A stretch of DNA of 64,000 nt from Trachythela sp. YZ-2020. Taxonomy: Eukaryota > Cnidaria > Anthozoa > Malacalcyonacea > Clavulariidae. The notes under the pieces were generated by a model. The model did not search any database, was not told the DNA's origin, and saw nothing but the letters and a program-made list of their open reading frames with translations. Of the stretch, positions 1-11,802 are shown one piece after another. Made by a program: the position numbers and the translations under genes. The stretch lies in the NCBI GenBank assembly GCA_016169945.1, contig JADLSH010000113.1, positions 3,181,001-3,245,000 of the forward strand. Reading direction: 5' to 3'. Within the stretch, counting starts at the first letter, position 1; every line of letters starts with the position of its first letter.

Positions 1-307
1 TCCATCAGAATGTTAATTATCTTAATATTAATTAAAGCTATCTTAACAATATTTTCCGACTATGTATTTATGAACGTACTAGAGTAAATTGCGCACAGCT
101 GAATTACCTTAAATAATAACTAAATAATAGCTTAAGTTAACAATGTCGGGCTATCAGCTGTTCCCTTAATGACCTTAATACCTCAGCTCACCCGTAGGTG
201 GAGCTAGAAAACGCCTGGTCGGGCGTCTTGTACAAACTGATTTTCTCAAAGTTAAATCAATACAAATCAGCTTTTAATTCAACATGAATATTAATGAAAC
301 GTCATAG

Positions 308-1716
308 TCAATTGTAGTAACAATCTAAAAATTTGTTAAAGCTGTCTTCAATCATCTCAATTGCTGGACTGTTAAGTTTGTATTGTTTGATTCGACCCTT
401 TGTGACCTGCAGCGGCTCTTGCACGGTACATAGCACATGCTCAAAAGGAATCCAACATTCATCTCGTGTTGATGGCCATACGAACGAGTGGATTGTAGTG
501 CCGGGATTACGAGATCTCATGAAGTTTACGAGGACGTCTTCATTCTCGTGCGATATATCTTCCACGACACCCAGGATTGCGTCAAGGTCTGTGCACTTTA
601 GACATGTTTGAAGTTCATTGGAGTCAACATTTAAAGGGCTTATGCAGCGAAAATTCGGTTCAAGTGAAACTCTCTTATTGAAGAGAACTTTTGAAGTTAT
701 GAAGATTGACGTTTAGAGCTTTTCCATATCCCACTTCGTTCTTGAGATATTAAGATGTGTTTGATATGTAAATAACATCACTGTCACATCACACTGCATA
801 ATGATTGTTGGAAAATCACGAATATCTTTGAAATAATTGAATTAAATTACTTGAAACTCTGCATGTGCATGTGGTGTCCTGCGATAGGCAGAAACAAACG
901 ACAGTTTAAAGGCGATTGGTTAAATAATCTCAGAGGTATTCGTGATTTTCCAACAATTCATTATGCAGTGTGATGTCACAGTGATGTTATTTACATATCA
1001 AACACATCTTAATATCTCAAGAACGAAGTGGGATATGGAAAAGCTCCAAACGTCAATCTTCATAACTTCAAAAGTTCTCTTCAATAAGAGAGTTTCACTT
1101 GAACCGAATTTTCGCTGCATAAGCCCTTTAAATGACGAGCAACTTCGTCAGTAATAGCCGTCTGCGCTTCTTGAGCCTTTCGTTTGGCATACACCGCACG
1201 GTGTCTCTGTGCGAATTTAGTCTTAACTGGAGTGAAACCAAGGGAGCTAAATGTGGCGGCAAGATTATGTAACTCATCCTCGTCTTCAGGCTTATACTCT
1301 TCATCTTCTTCGATGCAACTTTCATCGATGCTTCCAAGATGAGATGAACATTTTGGGCACAGCTTTTGACCAGGCTTGATATCTTTTACAACGAGTTTGT
1401 TAATTTTGTCCGCGTTTGCAATATCTATTCTGGGTAAAGACTTTTTCCTCGCCGTTGTTGGATACATTTCAAAGGGATCACAACAACTTTTTTGCAAAAA
1501 TTCATACTTGCGTAAATAAACCATTTCATGATGAAAACAGATAACGCTATCATTCTCTGCCTTTAAACCGCTCCTTCGTACAATTAGTTCGACGTCGTCC
1601 GCCAGTAGAGCTGCCAACTTGTTTATTCCAACTTTCCTTGCGTAAGTGGTCTTGTGGCAATCTTCAGTTGAGCCGAGTAAAATACCTATTGAACAAGGTT
1701 CAAGCTTGCTTGCCAT
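308..1716 (-). pseudogene. Uncharacterised CCDPF/CPKC-motif protein gene, interrupted by a MITE
   Basis: The reading frame starts at the ATG at 1716 and is open for about 195 codons to 1132, where a foldback element begins. It resumes at about 630 in the frame that would be collinear without the insert and stops at 308. Without the insert (635-1131, element plus one TTAA copy) the coding length is 912 nt, about 303 residues, with no stop. Visible features are a Cys-Cys-Asp-Pro-Phe motif at residues 78-82, a CPKC pair at 120-123 that could be half of a zinc ribbon, an acidic stretch at about 134-149, and a basic, probably helical segment at 168-195. The Cys motifs remind me of uncharacterised, often multicopy invertebrate proteins (some annotated as ARL14-effector-like); that is memory, not a search. 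No intron is evident. The function is unknown. As it stands, a transcript would give a product truncated soon after residue 195 with a short MITE-encoded tail. Confidence 0.6.
635..1127. mobile_element. Foldback MITE with ~195-bp inverted arms, TTAA-type target
   Basis: The arms at about 636-833 and 938-1126 are inverted copies about 98% identical by eye, with a spacer of roughly 100 bp. The ends read AGGGCTTATGCAGCG and its complement. The flanks are TTAA at 631-634 and 1128-1131; the surrounding sequence is palindromic (TTTAAA), so the exact duplication could be TTAA or TTTAAA. No coding capacity is visible. TTAA targets are typical of piggyBac and some other DNA transposons; assignment to a superfamily is inference. 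Confidence 0.8.
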
Positions 1717-2692
1717 TCGACGTATAATTAATTAATTATTCAGCAATATAATCTTCTCTATATCTCCAATATTTAGCTTACGTACTTTTATAATTCACTT
1801 TTTATTTTATATACATACACTTAACGTTTTATTTTATTTATATTACGTCACTAAGTATGGTTATGACATCACAATTGTGTAATAATGTAATCACTATATA
1901 TATAAATACATTTTGTGATGCGTGTGTACGTACAATTTGGACGCGTTGTGTAATTGTTATTTTTAAAGAGGTAGTCAGTACTGCTTCATAGTCATAGAAG
2001 TATGTTCCGTTCCAGTATTTTCAATATTTTGGCGATATGTTGTATGGCTTTTGGTGAAATTGACATCAATGTCAATTTAGTTAATAAATCACTATTATTA
2101 TATGGCAAGTGCTTGTTTTGGTGAATCTCGCAATCTGATTGGTCGCTGACGAGGCAGGATTTTCCCGTATTGCCCACGGGCAATACGGTGTTCTTAATTC
2201 TTATTGCCCTGCGACGACTTGAACACATTTCAAACCAATAAAAGCATTAAAAAATCCTTAAAAATAATTTAAAACAATGAAAGATAAACGGAAAATACGG
2301 AAAGGGGATAACTACAAGGGATAAAATCAAGTTTTGTTGGCTCAAGTCGAAATATTAAGGTAAATTTTACGATGTTTTCTAAAACAGTCAAGAATATTTT
2401 TTGTTTTTTCGAACATGCAAACTTGTTTTTGTCCTTGATCCGATAGCTCAATATCACTATATTTTCTATTAATTTTATATTTTATTCTATAAATGGTACT
2501 GTAGAGTAGTTTTACTAAGCTAAGATTAGATAAATTTGTAAAAAACTAAGACAAATTCGTATCATTGAAATTATTTTGACATTTGAAAATGATCGGCTTT
2601 GAGTTTCGGACTTTATACTTTGCCCTCCTCGCGTGACCAATTTTTGGCAAAATGAATTGTTTTTTGTTGTCTGAAATGCCAGATAATAAACA
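1717..2692. other. Non-coding stretch, nothing recognised
   Basis: AT-rich sequence upstream of the minus-strand gene. The short open frames (1992-2228, 2269-2457) have no recognisable domain and look like chance. No TATA box or other element could be supported. Confidence 0.5.
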
Positions 2693-2834
2693 ACTTACTA
2701 ACTTCGACTGTTCGGTCTGTACGGTAAAATATCAAGCCTCGGTCTTGCTGTATTGACCTCGCTATCGCTCGGTCAATACAGCAAGACCTCAGCTTGATAT
2801 TTTACCGTACAGACCTCACGCTCAGTTAGTAAGT
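2693..2834. repeat. Near-perfect ~140-bp hairpin element
   Basis: The left arm (about 2693-2760) and right arm (about 2769-2834) are inverted copies around a short loop: TATTGACC ... GGTCAATA at the centre, CTGTACGGTAAAATAT and its complement further out, TTACTAAC at the edges. It has no coding capacity. Similar hairpins lie at 42.05, 45.2 and 62.6 kb. Confidence 0.8.
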
Positions 2835-5437
2835 AGTTATTATTTATTTATTAATTAATTATAATAATAATAATTTGTTTATTTACATTTGAATTCAATT
2901 AGTGAAAAACACCAATTTTTAGATCGCTCGTTAATATCGAACCAGTCAGAGGACAATAATGAAATTTCTACCACAGGTTTAGCTTAAGATCTACTTCAAT
3001 GCATCGAAATCTTGAGTTTGTCGGATTAGTCCCACATGCTTATTTCCCTCGTCGAAAAGAAGACACTTCTAAATATTGCCGCAATTTAAATCGGTATTTT
3101 TAATGTCTGACTAATTATAACGGGCTATTATTGCTAACAAGAATTCTTTGAAGGCTTGTTTTTATGTGTGGATAACATGAATGTACCTAGACAGATATCT
3201 ACCAAGATACTATAGTTCAAATCTACGACAAATTTGTATTTTTTCCATTTTGCCAGTATGTTGATCCTCCGTTATTTACGATATCCTTTACCACATACAT
3301 TAAACGATGTATTGGTTGAGAAGAGCAGTCTCAGATTTACTACTGTACAAATTTTCGTGTTAATAGGTGGAGTGATCAACGAGATATTGATGTGCGAATT
3401 ATGCCGAAATTACAAATTCTGTCAAAATGGCGACTTCCGCCGCTGACAATCACGCAGTGCTTTGCTTATATTTCCTGAAATACTTAATGTCATCTACTGA
3501 AAATTCACAGAAATTCTAATTATATAATGATCTAAAAGTGTACCAAAAATCAACTAAATCTGTAATGCTTGTGGAGGAAGTTTAGTCGATTTGACGTGGA
3601 ATGACCCATATATGATGTTACTGGTTGGAATATGTGTCTATTTTTGCCTGTGTGTAACTGCAAATGGTTGCAACTTGTAAGCAGAGGAGAGAAGCTGTGA
3701 CTTGTGAGAATGAGCAACACGTCTATGCTGAATACGCCTAGAAAAAAACTAGTTTAATGGTGATTTACTCTAGCCAACGGGCCAGGAATACCTGTTTTAT
3801 GAATATTTTCATGAAGCTTCAATACAATTGAAACCTCATCTGCACACTACAGTTGATTTAACGGGTAGGGTCGCAGTGGGTCAGAAGATTCTCTCCAATT
3901 GGAAGCTGGTTTTCTAAAGACCGAAGCAATCTCATTGTTATGAACACCAAAGCAATTGTCAAATCTAGCCAAAGAGAACCACTCTTCCGAGCAACTGCGA
4001 GGCTTCCCGATTTAACTTAAGTGGTGTACCATTAGAAATTGGGGGAGGGGGTGGCAATTTTCTTGTGCAGGCTTTTTTTCGACAAAATAGTTGTGCAAGA
4101 TATTTTTTAAGAGGTGTGTGTATTACACCCCTTTTTGTATTGTAGAGTTATATTTATATCTGAAATGAATATTATTGGTACCATGCACCATGGTCAAACA
4201 ACAATGCTATAAATATTCTTCTCATTAAATTTTAAAACAGGAGTGTATTATCTTTAAGATTATGTTAAAAATTTAGAGGATATTTTAATATATATTAGTT
4301 TGATAATATATATATTTTTAATATATACCAGTTTGATGATTTGATCCTCGAGATTATTAACAGTAATCCATCCATTTTTATGCATATTTCGTCTTCCTAC
4401 TCAGGATGATCCAAGGTAATAAGAAATCCAACCAGCTATTCCTCCACGAGTCTAGTAACACTTATCGTGATAATTTATAGATTTCCCGCTCAAATGCTCA
4501 ATGTCCTCCATCACAAATTCGGACAATAAAATCAAAATGCTTTACAAATTAACTACAAATCTCTTTCCTGTTTGTCAATGTCGTTCACAAACTTGACAAG
4601 AACAAAAAATCAATAGTTTCAGCAAGTTTACAAACCCTTTCTGGTATTTTGACCCAAGTTTCGTACCCGTGTTTGCGGTTTTTCAACTCCCAAAACGCGC
4701 CGTCATCTTGATTGTTTTTTTGGGGGTATGGCGGATTTTTCCGAAAAAGCTCTTACGCCGACATGTATGTAATTACTCTGTGGCAACACGATCAGTAATA
4801 AGATTTCTTTTACAGTTTTTAGCGTAAAAATTACACTACAAAACGGCAATGTAGTTAAAATATTAATAGTTTTAACAATAGAATACTGAAATATATCATG
4901 TAAGTATGTTATTATGCATTCTAATATGTAAAATTAAAAAATTCAACGGTCCTTTCACTATAAAAGTTTCGTAAAGTTCATAAAACAAAACTGCATAATT
5001 TTACTTATGAATTATTTTTTGAAATAAAATTTTGCGTTTAAAAGTATACAATTCTCTCGTAAAAATGTTCGCTTTCCTTCAAATTATAGCTTTTTGTAAC
5101 ATAAAATATAGGATAAATAAACTGGAATTAAAAAAACGGACTACTTATATAAAGAAACAGTTTTTAGGGCAACAATGCCACTATGCCATGAACAGATACA
5201 TCAACAATTATAACAAACTCGCTTAATTTTCTTTTTTCGCTCGTACATCTCTTCCTATCCTTTTATATAAAACAAAAGCGATAAAATTTGCCCCACGGCT
5301 CCTCTTTATAAAGTCCCTAAAGCGATTTTTTAATATTAAGAATTTCTCGTGTTTATTAAATCTTCGCTCATTCCCTTCCTGACACTAACAGCCTACGTGA
5401 TATCCACGAAACGTTCGCAAAAACGCCCACCCATGAC
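2835..5437. other. Long non-coding stretch
   Basis: AT-rich DNA with short chance open frames only (for example 3234-3446 and 5032-5226). There is a run of GGGGGAGGGGG near 4040 and AT dinucleotide-rich DNA at 4280-4330. No gene, RNA or bounded repeat was recognised. Confidence 0.5.
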
Positions 5438-5825
5438 ACACTGTTAATTTTAGAGTGTTAAAATAGCACCTCGACTGGTGTTAGATTGACACCTAAGGGT
5501 GGTGCTAAATAGAAAGTGTCATTTTAGCACCTAATTCAGTGCTAATTTAACACCAAAGAAATACAAATATTTCCAAAGGGTCAATTTAACACTCGATTTG
5601 TTTAACACCACTTTAGAAGTGTTAAATTAGCACCTACAAGAGGAGTGCAAGTGTTACAATAACACCGGTTTCTGGTGCTAATTTTTGGGTTTTAAAATAA
5701 CACCTCTACGGGTGTTAAATATTTGTTATTCGTAGTGCTAAATTAGCACCGTTTCTGGAGGTAGAACATGGGTGTTAAAGTAACACCTATATTGGTATTG
5801 CTAAGTTAACTCCGTTTCTTGGGGT
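5438..5825. repeat. Palindrome array, class A (GGTGTTA...ACACC units)
   Basis: It begins ACACTGTTAATTTT and continues as about 18-25-bp units, each a short palindrome such as GGTGTTAAA...TTTAACACC or GGTGCTAAATTAGCACC, with variable spacers. No matching right terminus (AAATTAACAGTG) was found, so the copy may be truncated near 5825. Related arrays lie at 14.42, 15.05 and, with different arms, 20.4 kb. Confidence 0.75.
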
Positions 5826-6440
5826 CACTGAAAATATGAAAATGTTTGAATATTTTCGCGCAACCCTCTTGATACCACAAACGACATGGAAATTCGGTTC
5901 ATTTCGATGAATCCTGCCAATATGCTTTACTAATGTTTGGATAGATTATGACACAAATTCGAGGCAAATGCTGCAACGAAAGCAAGCCATTAGGCCATAT
6001 TTTTGTCAGAAACACAAAAATATTCTCAGTGGATGTGCTATACGAGACGTGACGCACAATACCGGGTTCCGAGGCCCCACGCGCTCCAACAACTCCGGTA
6101 ACTCTCTATATGGCATGGAATACCATATTAGGCATAACATGAGATCAAATTTCGTGCGGCAAGATTGAAATTATTCATTTCATCGCTGGCGACTTAATCG
6201 TTTGGTTATATTCCGCTTCGAGTTGGGTTTTTTTTTATACTTTCTGGTGTTGTCGCGGCTGTTAGTTCGTATGTTAAACTGCACATTGGCATTCTTACGA
6301 AGAGCAAAAAGGAATCGACTTTGTTGTTAAATTGGTATGTTCCACACGAGTTGATAAAACGCGATTTATGTATGATATTCTCAAAGTATTTTTATATCAA
6401 ACATAATCAAATATTTAATTGTGATTTCCTTTCGTTTCAG
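5826..6440. other. Sequence upstream of the SAM-type gene's first recognised exon
   Basis: No exon was recognised. The acceptor at 6440 implies that an untranslated 5' exon lies somewhere upstream, but its donor could not be chosen with confidence. The 66-codon frame at 5968-6168 has no recognisable features. Confidence 0.4.
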
Positions 6441-6521
6441 AAGATGGATTCTTCTTTACGCGAAACTCTAATAAATGCGGGTTTGAAGGAGATTACCATC
6501 TCTATTCTTGAGGATGAAGAG
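6441..6521 (+). CDS. First coding exon of a SAM-like gene
   Basis: The acceptor TTTCGTTTCAG at 6430-6440 is strong and pyrimidine-rich. The ATG is at 6444, and the donor GAG|GTACTG follows 6521, giving 26 codons that end in phase 0. The peptide MDSSLRETLINAGLKEIT continues with an acidic helix-like stretch, which resembles the first helix of SAM domains in invertebrate SAMD3-like proteins. The rest of the SAM domain should be in a following exon that I did not find: the next good exon (8101) enters in phase 1, so at least one exon is missing from the model. Gene and strand are inferred from splice signals and from the downstream exons. Confidence 0.5.
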
Positions 6522-8100
6522 GTACTGTATTTATGCCATTTATATTGTTGAAATATATTTAGGATATCGTGATCGTCCCCGTGCCAGCGCTTGAATCATA
6601 ATATATAAAGTATGGAGTTGCGTTCATCAGTCGGAAAAAACATTGAATATTTGCTAGTCGAAGGCCATATTTTATACAATAACACAACATGATTCACGAA
6701 CTCATTTTATTTTAACTCAATAAAGTGCAAGATCAAAACATTGTCGTAGATCGTATAAAAACTATAAATTTCGTGTCAAAAAATTTCTTCCATATTTGCG
6801 TCCTAGCAAAAGCCACAAAGCATGCTGGTAATTCATGGTAATATTTATGTTTGAATCACTGATATATTAAAATACAAACGACATAACGACACGGATTTAG
6901 ATTTCTCCAAAAATAACCTCAAAAAGCAGGTAATTAAAATTAAATAATAATTTGAGATTTCAATTTATAATATTAATAGGATTGAGTATAAAGACTTAGA
7001 TAAAATATTATTTTAAAATATGGATGCCAGGCCCCACACCCATGTGTCTCTGTCAGAAAAATATAAATATTTTGAAAATGTTTTCATGGTAAAGTATTAT
7101 GAAATGTTATTATATAATTTAGCAGAGTATAGGCCTCTTGAATTGTTCTGTTTTAGTACTGTAAATATCAGGCTTATAGAGAGAGCCAACACTCCAACAG
7201 ACTTGGCCTCAATAAGCCTGGGTATACATGTAGTGATGTACTGATGTACTGAGTTGGCTTGGCCATGGGATTGTATTGAGGGGCTTATTGCATGAGGTGA
7301 CTAGGTGAGTTGACCCGGTGAATAGGGGCAACTCGGAAAGCCAGACTGGCTCAGCTTCTTTATGTAAATAACATTATTTTTTCAAGTTGGGTTTTATACA
7401 TGGCAAGCAAGCAATTTTGCCATGTCTGGTATCCTGCTAGAACAAAGATAGCTGTCTACTACTGTAAGGGGCTGATTACATGGAGCTTTTTCAACCCAGG
7501 GGCCAAATTCGGCCCTTGGGCTGAAATGCCCTTAGTTTCTGCAGAAACGATTGGAAACTTCTGGGTCATATATATACAAATCCTATGGTGAGAATCTTTC
7601 ATCTGTACTGTCTAGTCGTATAATAATAATATTAAAATGGGTTTAACACTCTAAGCCGCACTTCACCCAAAAGAACCCCACCTTGGTACAGGTTATAGCA
7701 AATATAATATTTTGTACTCATGACGATGACGTATGAATTAATTAAGATTTAAAATGAATTCTTATGTCATCGTCACACGTCACAAAGCGCCTGCGATACA
7801 CGGTGTATACCACTTTATTTTCAAATGGCAGTCGAACAAAAGAAATTTAATATACAGATATCGCTGTGAATTGAATAAAAGGTTAGTGACTCAAACAACT
7901 CTGGCATGCTCCCTTGCTTGACATTGTTGTTTCAGTTACACTATCTCGGGCTGATTGGCTTTGCTCTAACTTGATTGGTCTGACGTATTGTCTAGTGATC
8001 AAGTTTATGTATTTTTATTTTAATGATATAAAAAGTGACCCTCGACTTTTGTTTCTCGACTTATGTTTTACTAATTATAGTTATCCTTTATTTTTTCCAG
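6522..8100 (+). other. Intron(s) of the SAM-type gene
   Basis: Mostly AT-rich. It must hold at least one further exon if 6441-6521 and 8101-8189 belong to one transcript, because their phases do not join. Open frames at 7020-7244 and 7400-7591 show no domain and no convincing splice pair. Confidence 0.4.
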
Positions 8101-8189
8101 AAATTGAGAGCACTGTTACGGCATTGGTTCTCCAATCCTGTTTGAAAGAGAAGACCATTTCAAAAAATCTCTTTTTCATGATTTGCACA
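8101..8189 (+). CDS. Internal exon of the SAM-type gene
   Basis: The acceptor (a run of pyrimidines ending TTTTTTCCAG at 8100) and the donor GCACA|GTAAGTAT after 8189 both match consensus closely. Read in entry phase 1 the exon has 29 open codons, starting IESTVTALVLQSCLKEK and ending FFMICT. It exits in phase 0, which is the phase in which the next exon (8506) is open. No domain is recognised in this piece alone. In phase 0 or 2 it would be less consistent: phase 0 meets a stop. Confidence 0.5.
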
Positions 8190-8505
8190 GTAAGTATATT
8201 TTAATAAAAAATTTGACACACTTCATGCAGAGGGGAAGTGTTGGGCATAGATGAGTTAACTATATACTATATATTTCTATGCCTCTTGTTAAATCATTAC
8301 TTGACCCTTTCGATAATTACGTCATACAGTAAACACTTTTTTGGCCTGGAGGCCTGATTCTAGATCCGATTGCCTTATAATATTTATGACATAATTATTT
8401 AAAGATGCAACAATGTGACTTAAGCTCAGTGTTAAGGGGCGAGGTTAAGGGCCTAAGGTAGTCGATATTGAACTTATAAGCTAAAATCAAAATGAATATT
8501 TTCAG
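8190..8505 (+). other. Intron of the SAM-type gene
   Basis: Bounded by GTAAGT at 8190 and by TATTTTCAG at 8505. Nothing else recognised. Confidence 0.45.
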
Positions 8506-8549
8506 GATGATTGCATTGACGAAGAAGTAGAGAAATCTACCTATCCACG
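8506..8549 (+). pseudogene. Terminal exon of SAM-type gene, 5' piece, cut by LTR element
   Basis: The exon follows AATATTTTCAG and reads in phase 0 as DDCIDEEVEKSTYP before the LTR element begins at 8550. The last four bases, CACG (8546-8549), are the target duplication, repeated at 13875-13878. With one CACG copy the codon series runs straight into the downstream piece (CCA CGG ATT ATA), so the two pieces are one exon. As the sequence stands, a transcript would read into the LTR. Confidence 0.7.
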
Positions 8550-8759
8550 TGTAGCGTGCCGATACTCAATAGACTTCACGAACTCGGTTTTAAACTCTTT
8601 ATTTCCCAGTTATATTACAGAGGCTGTAGCCTTTCATGTGCGACCCTCTCGCTCTGAGGTGCGCGTTCACTCCCTCGTCATCGGCTCAAGTCATTGTCTA
8701 GATCATCCACTGTCCGGAAACCACATCGGTTTCACATTACATATTGTATACACGTTACA
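8550..8759 (-). repeat. 3' LTR (relative to element)
   Basis: 210 bp, plus-strand start TGTAGCGTGCC and end ACACGTTACA. It matches 13665-13874 at every position I compared. Flanked outside by CACG (8546-8549). Confidence 0.93.
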
Positions 8760-8769
8760 CCATCTCCCT
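8760..8769 (-). other. Polypurine tract of the LTR element
   Basis: On the minus strand the ten bases just before the 3' LTR read AGGGAGATGG, all purine except one T. This is the expected position for plus-strand DNA priming. Confidence 0.7.
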
Positions 8770-10163
8770 ACATAAAATTCTTGCCCACAAGAATTGTACA
8801 TTTACAGAATTATGAATTATATAAATTACTACAACAGAGTTTGTTCTGGGAGTCTTATTACGCAGCAAACCCATACCGATCAGGCGCATGGACATCTTGC
8901 CTGAGATTCCTAGGCCTAACCCGAGGGACATGTGGAGCATTTTCGCAATTAGGTTGAACGTTGTTTGCGGGAACATTGTAAACCACCTGATCGCCCCAAT
9001 TTCTCGCGCAGGGCAGACAATGTCTCCACAGTTTAATGGTGCATAACCACGCTTCAATCGATCATGATGTACCACCGTAATCTTACCTTCGATCGATTTG
9101 ATTTTATAATCAACGCCTAACCGACAAACAACTTCAAACGGCCCGATCCACTTGGCCCCAAATTTCCATCCTTTGGTCTACGCAAGTAAACTGTTTCACC
9201 TGACCCGAATGGGCGCCACTTTTGCATTCTCTCTTCATTACCTTTCATTTGTTTCTCCCTTGCTCTCTCTAAGTTTACCTTTGCTACCTCTCTCACCTCC
9301 TTAAATATCTTCCTAAGAGACTGTGTGTATTCGGATTGTGTGCTAGGTCTTTCAGTGGGAGGCCTAGCTCTAATTCTAAGGGCAATCTCGGCGTACGACC
9401 AAAAACTATCTCATATGGAGATGTTTGCAATGACTCTTGTCGACTCGTGTTGTAGGCGAAAACTACTGCGTCTAGCCATAAATCCCAATCGTTATCGTGT
9501 TTTGTACAAAATGCCGCTAACATATCTTGCAGTGTCCTATTTTGCCGCTCTACTTGGCCGTCGCATTGAGGATGATACGCCGTTGTTCGCGTCTTGGTGA
9601 TTCCACTTAAATCGCACACTTCGTGCATTAAATTACTTTCGAAGCTCGCCCCTTGATCAGACTGTAAGACAACTGGGGCCCAAATCGACTGAAAACTTTA
9701 TCGACAAGTATTTTAGCTACTGTGGACGCTTTTGATCTGCAGTGGGAAACGCTTCACACCATTTTGTAAAGTGGTCCATTAAAACCAATATGTGGCGATT
9801 GCCACGACTAGTTTCAGGCAAGGGGCCCATATAGTCTAAAGCCCAAAATGTAAATGGTGTGCTCACTTCTAAACTTTGCAATGGGGCAGTTCCACTATTT
9901 GCCGTCGGCGCTGGCGCTTTTCTTTTGATGCATACGTCGCAATGGCGGATATAATCTTCAACAGATTTTCGCATATGTGGCCAAAAGAAACGTTTCCTAA
10001 TACGGTCTAGTGTTCGTGTGACGCCTAGGTGTCCGGTAAATGGGCTATCATGGGTACCCTTAAGTATTTCGTTTTCTAGTGCTTTGGGTACAACTACAAC
10101 CGGATCGGGATGCGTATTTCGTGTCTTAAGTGACCGATAAAGCAACCCATCTCGAACAAACAA
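8770..10163 (-). pseudogene. Integrase domain of the LTR element (frameshifted)
   Basis: Integrase inserts the cDNA into host DNA. The frame at 10163-9717 has the N-terminal HHCC zinc module (H in HDSPFTGH, H in GHLGV, then CDVC) and the first catalytic Asp in LDYMGPLPE. A frameshift follows near 9,700. The second Asp is in a QSDQG stretch at about 9,660, and the third residue (Glu) in RTTAYHPQCDGQVERQN within 9628-9293. Past a further break near 9,172, which lies next to a run of G, a WIGPFEVV...DYKIKSIEG segment gives the C-terminal GPY/F-like module. All three catalytic residues are present, but in different frames. Confidence 0.88.
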
Positions 10164-10189
10164 CTTTTTGTAATGATGCCAAAATGTTA

Positions 10190-11640
10190 CTAAGTGACGG
10201 TCATGTCGCCATGTCGCAAGCTTCTGTTTTGGTGTGCCGCTAATTTTAAGTTGGATAATTTGAGAAATAATCGGTCTTCTTGTTGCGCAGTCCGTAAGTT
10301 AATTGTTGGATTAACGCTTATTGCACAATTAGGTTTATCTTCGACAGAGTCCTGTAAATACGATGTCGCAGTGGTATCAGTTTGGCATTCTTGGACTGTG
10401 TTTTCATGCATGTGAGATTCGCTAGGAATAGGTGCTACAAGACGAGACAGAGCATCGGCATTATTGTGGAGTTTACCTGGCTTATGAATGACTGAAAATT
10501 GAAATTCTTGTAACTCCATTTACCACCTTTCTAACCGTCCTTTAAGACGTATACTATGTAGCCATTTTAAGGCACTATGGTCTGTTATAACCTTGAACGG
10601 GCGGCCTAATAAGTACGTCCGAAAAGTGCGGATACCAAATACAATCGCGAATGCTTCTTTTTCTGTTGTGCAGTATTTTCGCTCCCGGGCGGACAAAATT
10701 TTAGACGCATATGCTATGGGTCGTTCTTCGCCATTGTCATCAATCTGTGACAATACCGCACCTAGTCCTATATCCGATGCGTCTGTTTGTAGGATAAATT
10801 CTCGGTCAAATTTGGGATGGACTAGTACCGGCGAATTGCACAGACATGTCTGAAGCGTTGTAAAAGCATTTTCACAATCTTGGTTCCATTCAAACTGTTT
10901 TGTACTGGTTGTTGAGGTCAATTTAGTCAGAGGTGCCGAAATGGCTGCGTAATTCTTAATAAAACGGCGATAATACCCCGATAAACCTAGGAAACTTCGG
11001 ACTTCCTTGACTGTCTTTGGCACCGGAATTTGCTTGATTGCTTCGACCTTTGACGGAACCGGGCTTATACCGTCTTCGGATATCATATGTCCAAAATAGT
11101 GAACCTTCTTTGCCGCAAAAGTACATTTTGACACATTTAACCGCAGATTTTGCTGCTGGAAACGAGTTAAAACCGTTCTTAACCTACCACAGTGTTCGGT
11201 AACGCTGTTACTAAATATAATTATGTCGTCCAAATAGCAAAGACATATACTATAAGTAAGACCAGCTAAAACTAGTTCCATGGCTCGCTGGAACGTTGCG
11301 GGCGCAGTTGCGAGGCCAAAAGGCATTCGGTTGAACTCGTATAAGCCGCTATGCGTGATAAAGCGGTTTTCACGATCGTCAGGATGAACTGGAATTTGCC
11401 AATAGCCGCTTTTTAGGTCCAAAGTGGAAAAATACTTCGCGTTTCCCACCGAGTCGAGTAAATCGTCTACCCTTGGCAAGGGATGTGCGTCATGACGAGT
11501 AATCTGATTAAGTTGCCGGTAATCAATGCAAAGCGAATATCACCTGATTTTTTCGCACTAAAACAATTGGGCTAGCCCATGGGCTGGTGCTAGGACTTAT
11601 AATTCCTTGATCTAACATGTCCGAAATTTGTTTGTTTGAC
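10190..11640 (-). pseudogene. Reverse transcriptase-RNase H of the LTR element
   Basis: The RT begins near 11,640 with the SPTSPWASPIVLV-like palm entry region (here GIISPSTSPWASP). It changes frame near 11,545 and then runs in the long open frame 11479-10520. Motifs in order are a SGYWQIPVHP block, FGLATAPATFQRAM, the catalytic CYLDDIIIFS, and the connection FLGLSGYYRRFIKNYA. RNase H follows with LQTDASDIGLGAVLS and TDHSALKWL. The frame stops at 10520 and continues at 10519-10190 with FSVIHKPGKLHNNADALSRL, the usual end of RNase H. It makes cDNA from the element RNA and removes the RNA strand. Confidence 0.93.
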
Positions 11641-11802
11641 TCTTCGCGAAATGCGTATGGCATTCGTCTGGCTCGCTGCCTAATTGGAGAATTGTCACCG
11701 GTGTCAATTTTGTGCTGCGCTACGTTTGTTTTGCTAATTTCACCGCTAAAAGTTCCTCAAACTCTTCTAACACTCGTTTCACTTGTTGTTTTTCAGAATT
11801 AC

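Noticed and set aside
9325..9600. Plus-strand frame of 91 codons in the LTR element
   Set aside because: Antisense shadow of the integrase.
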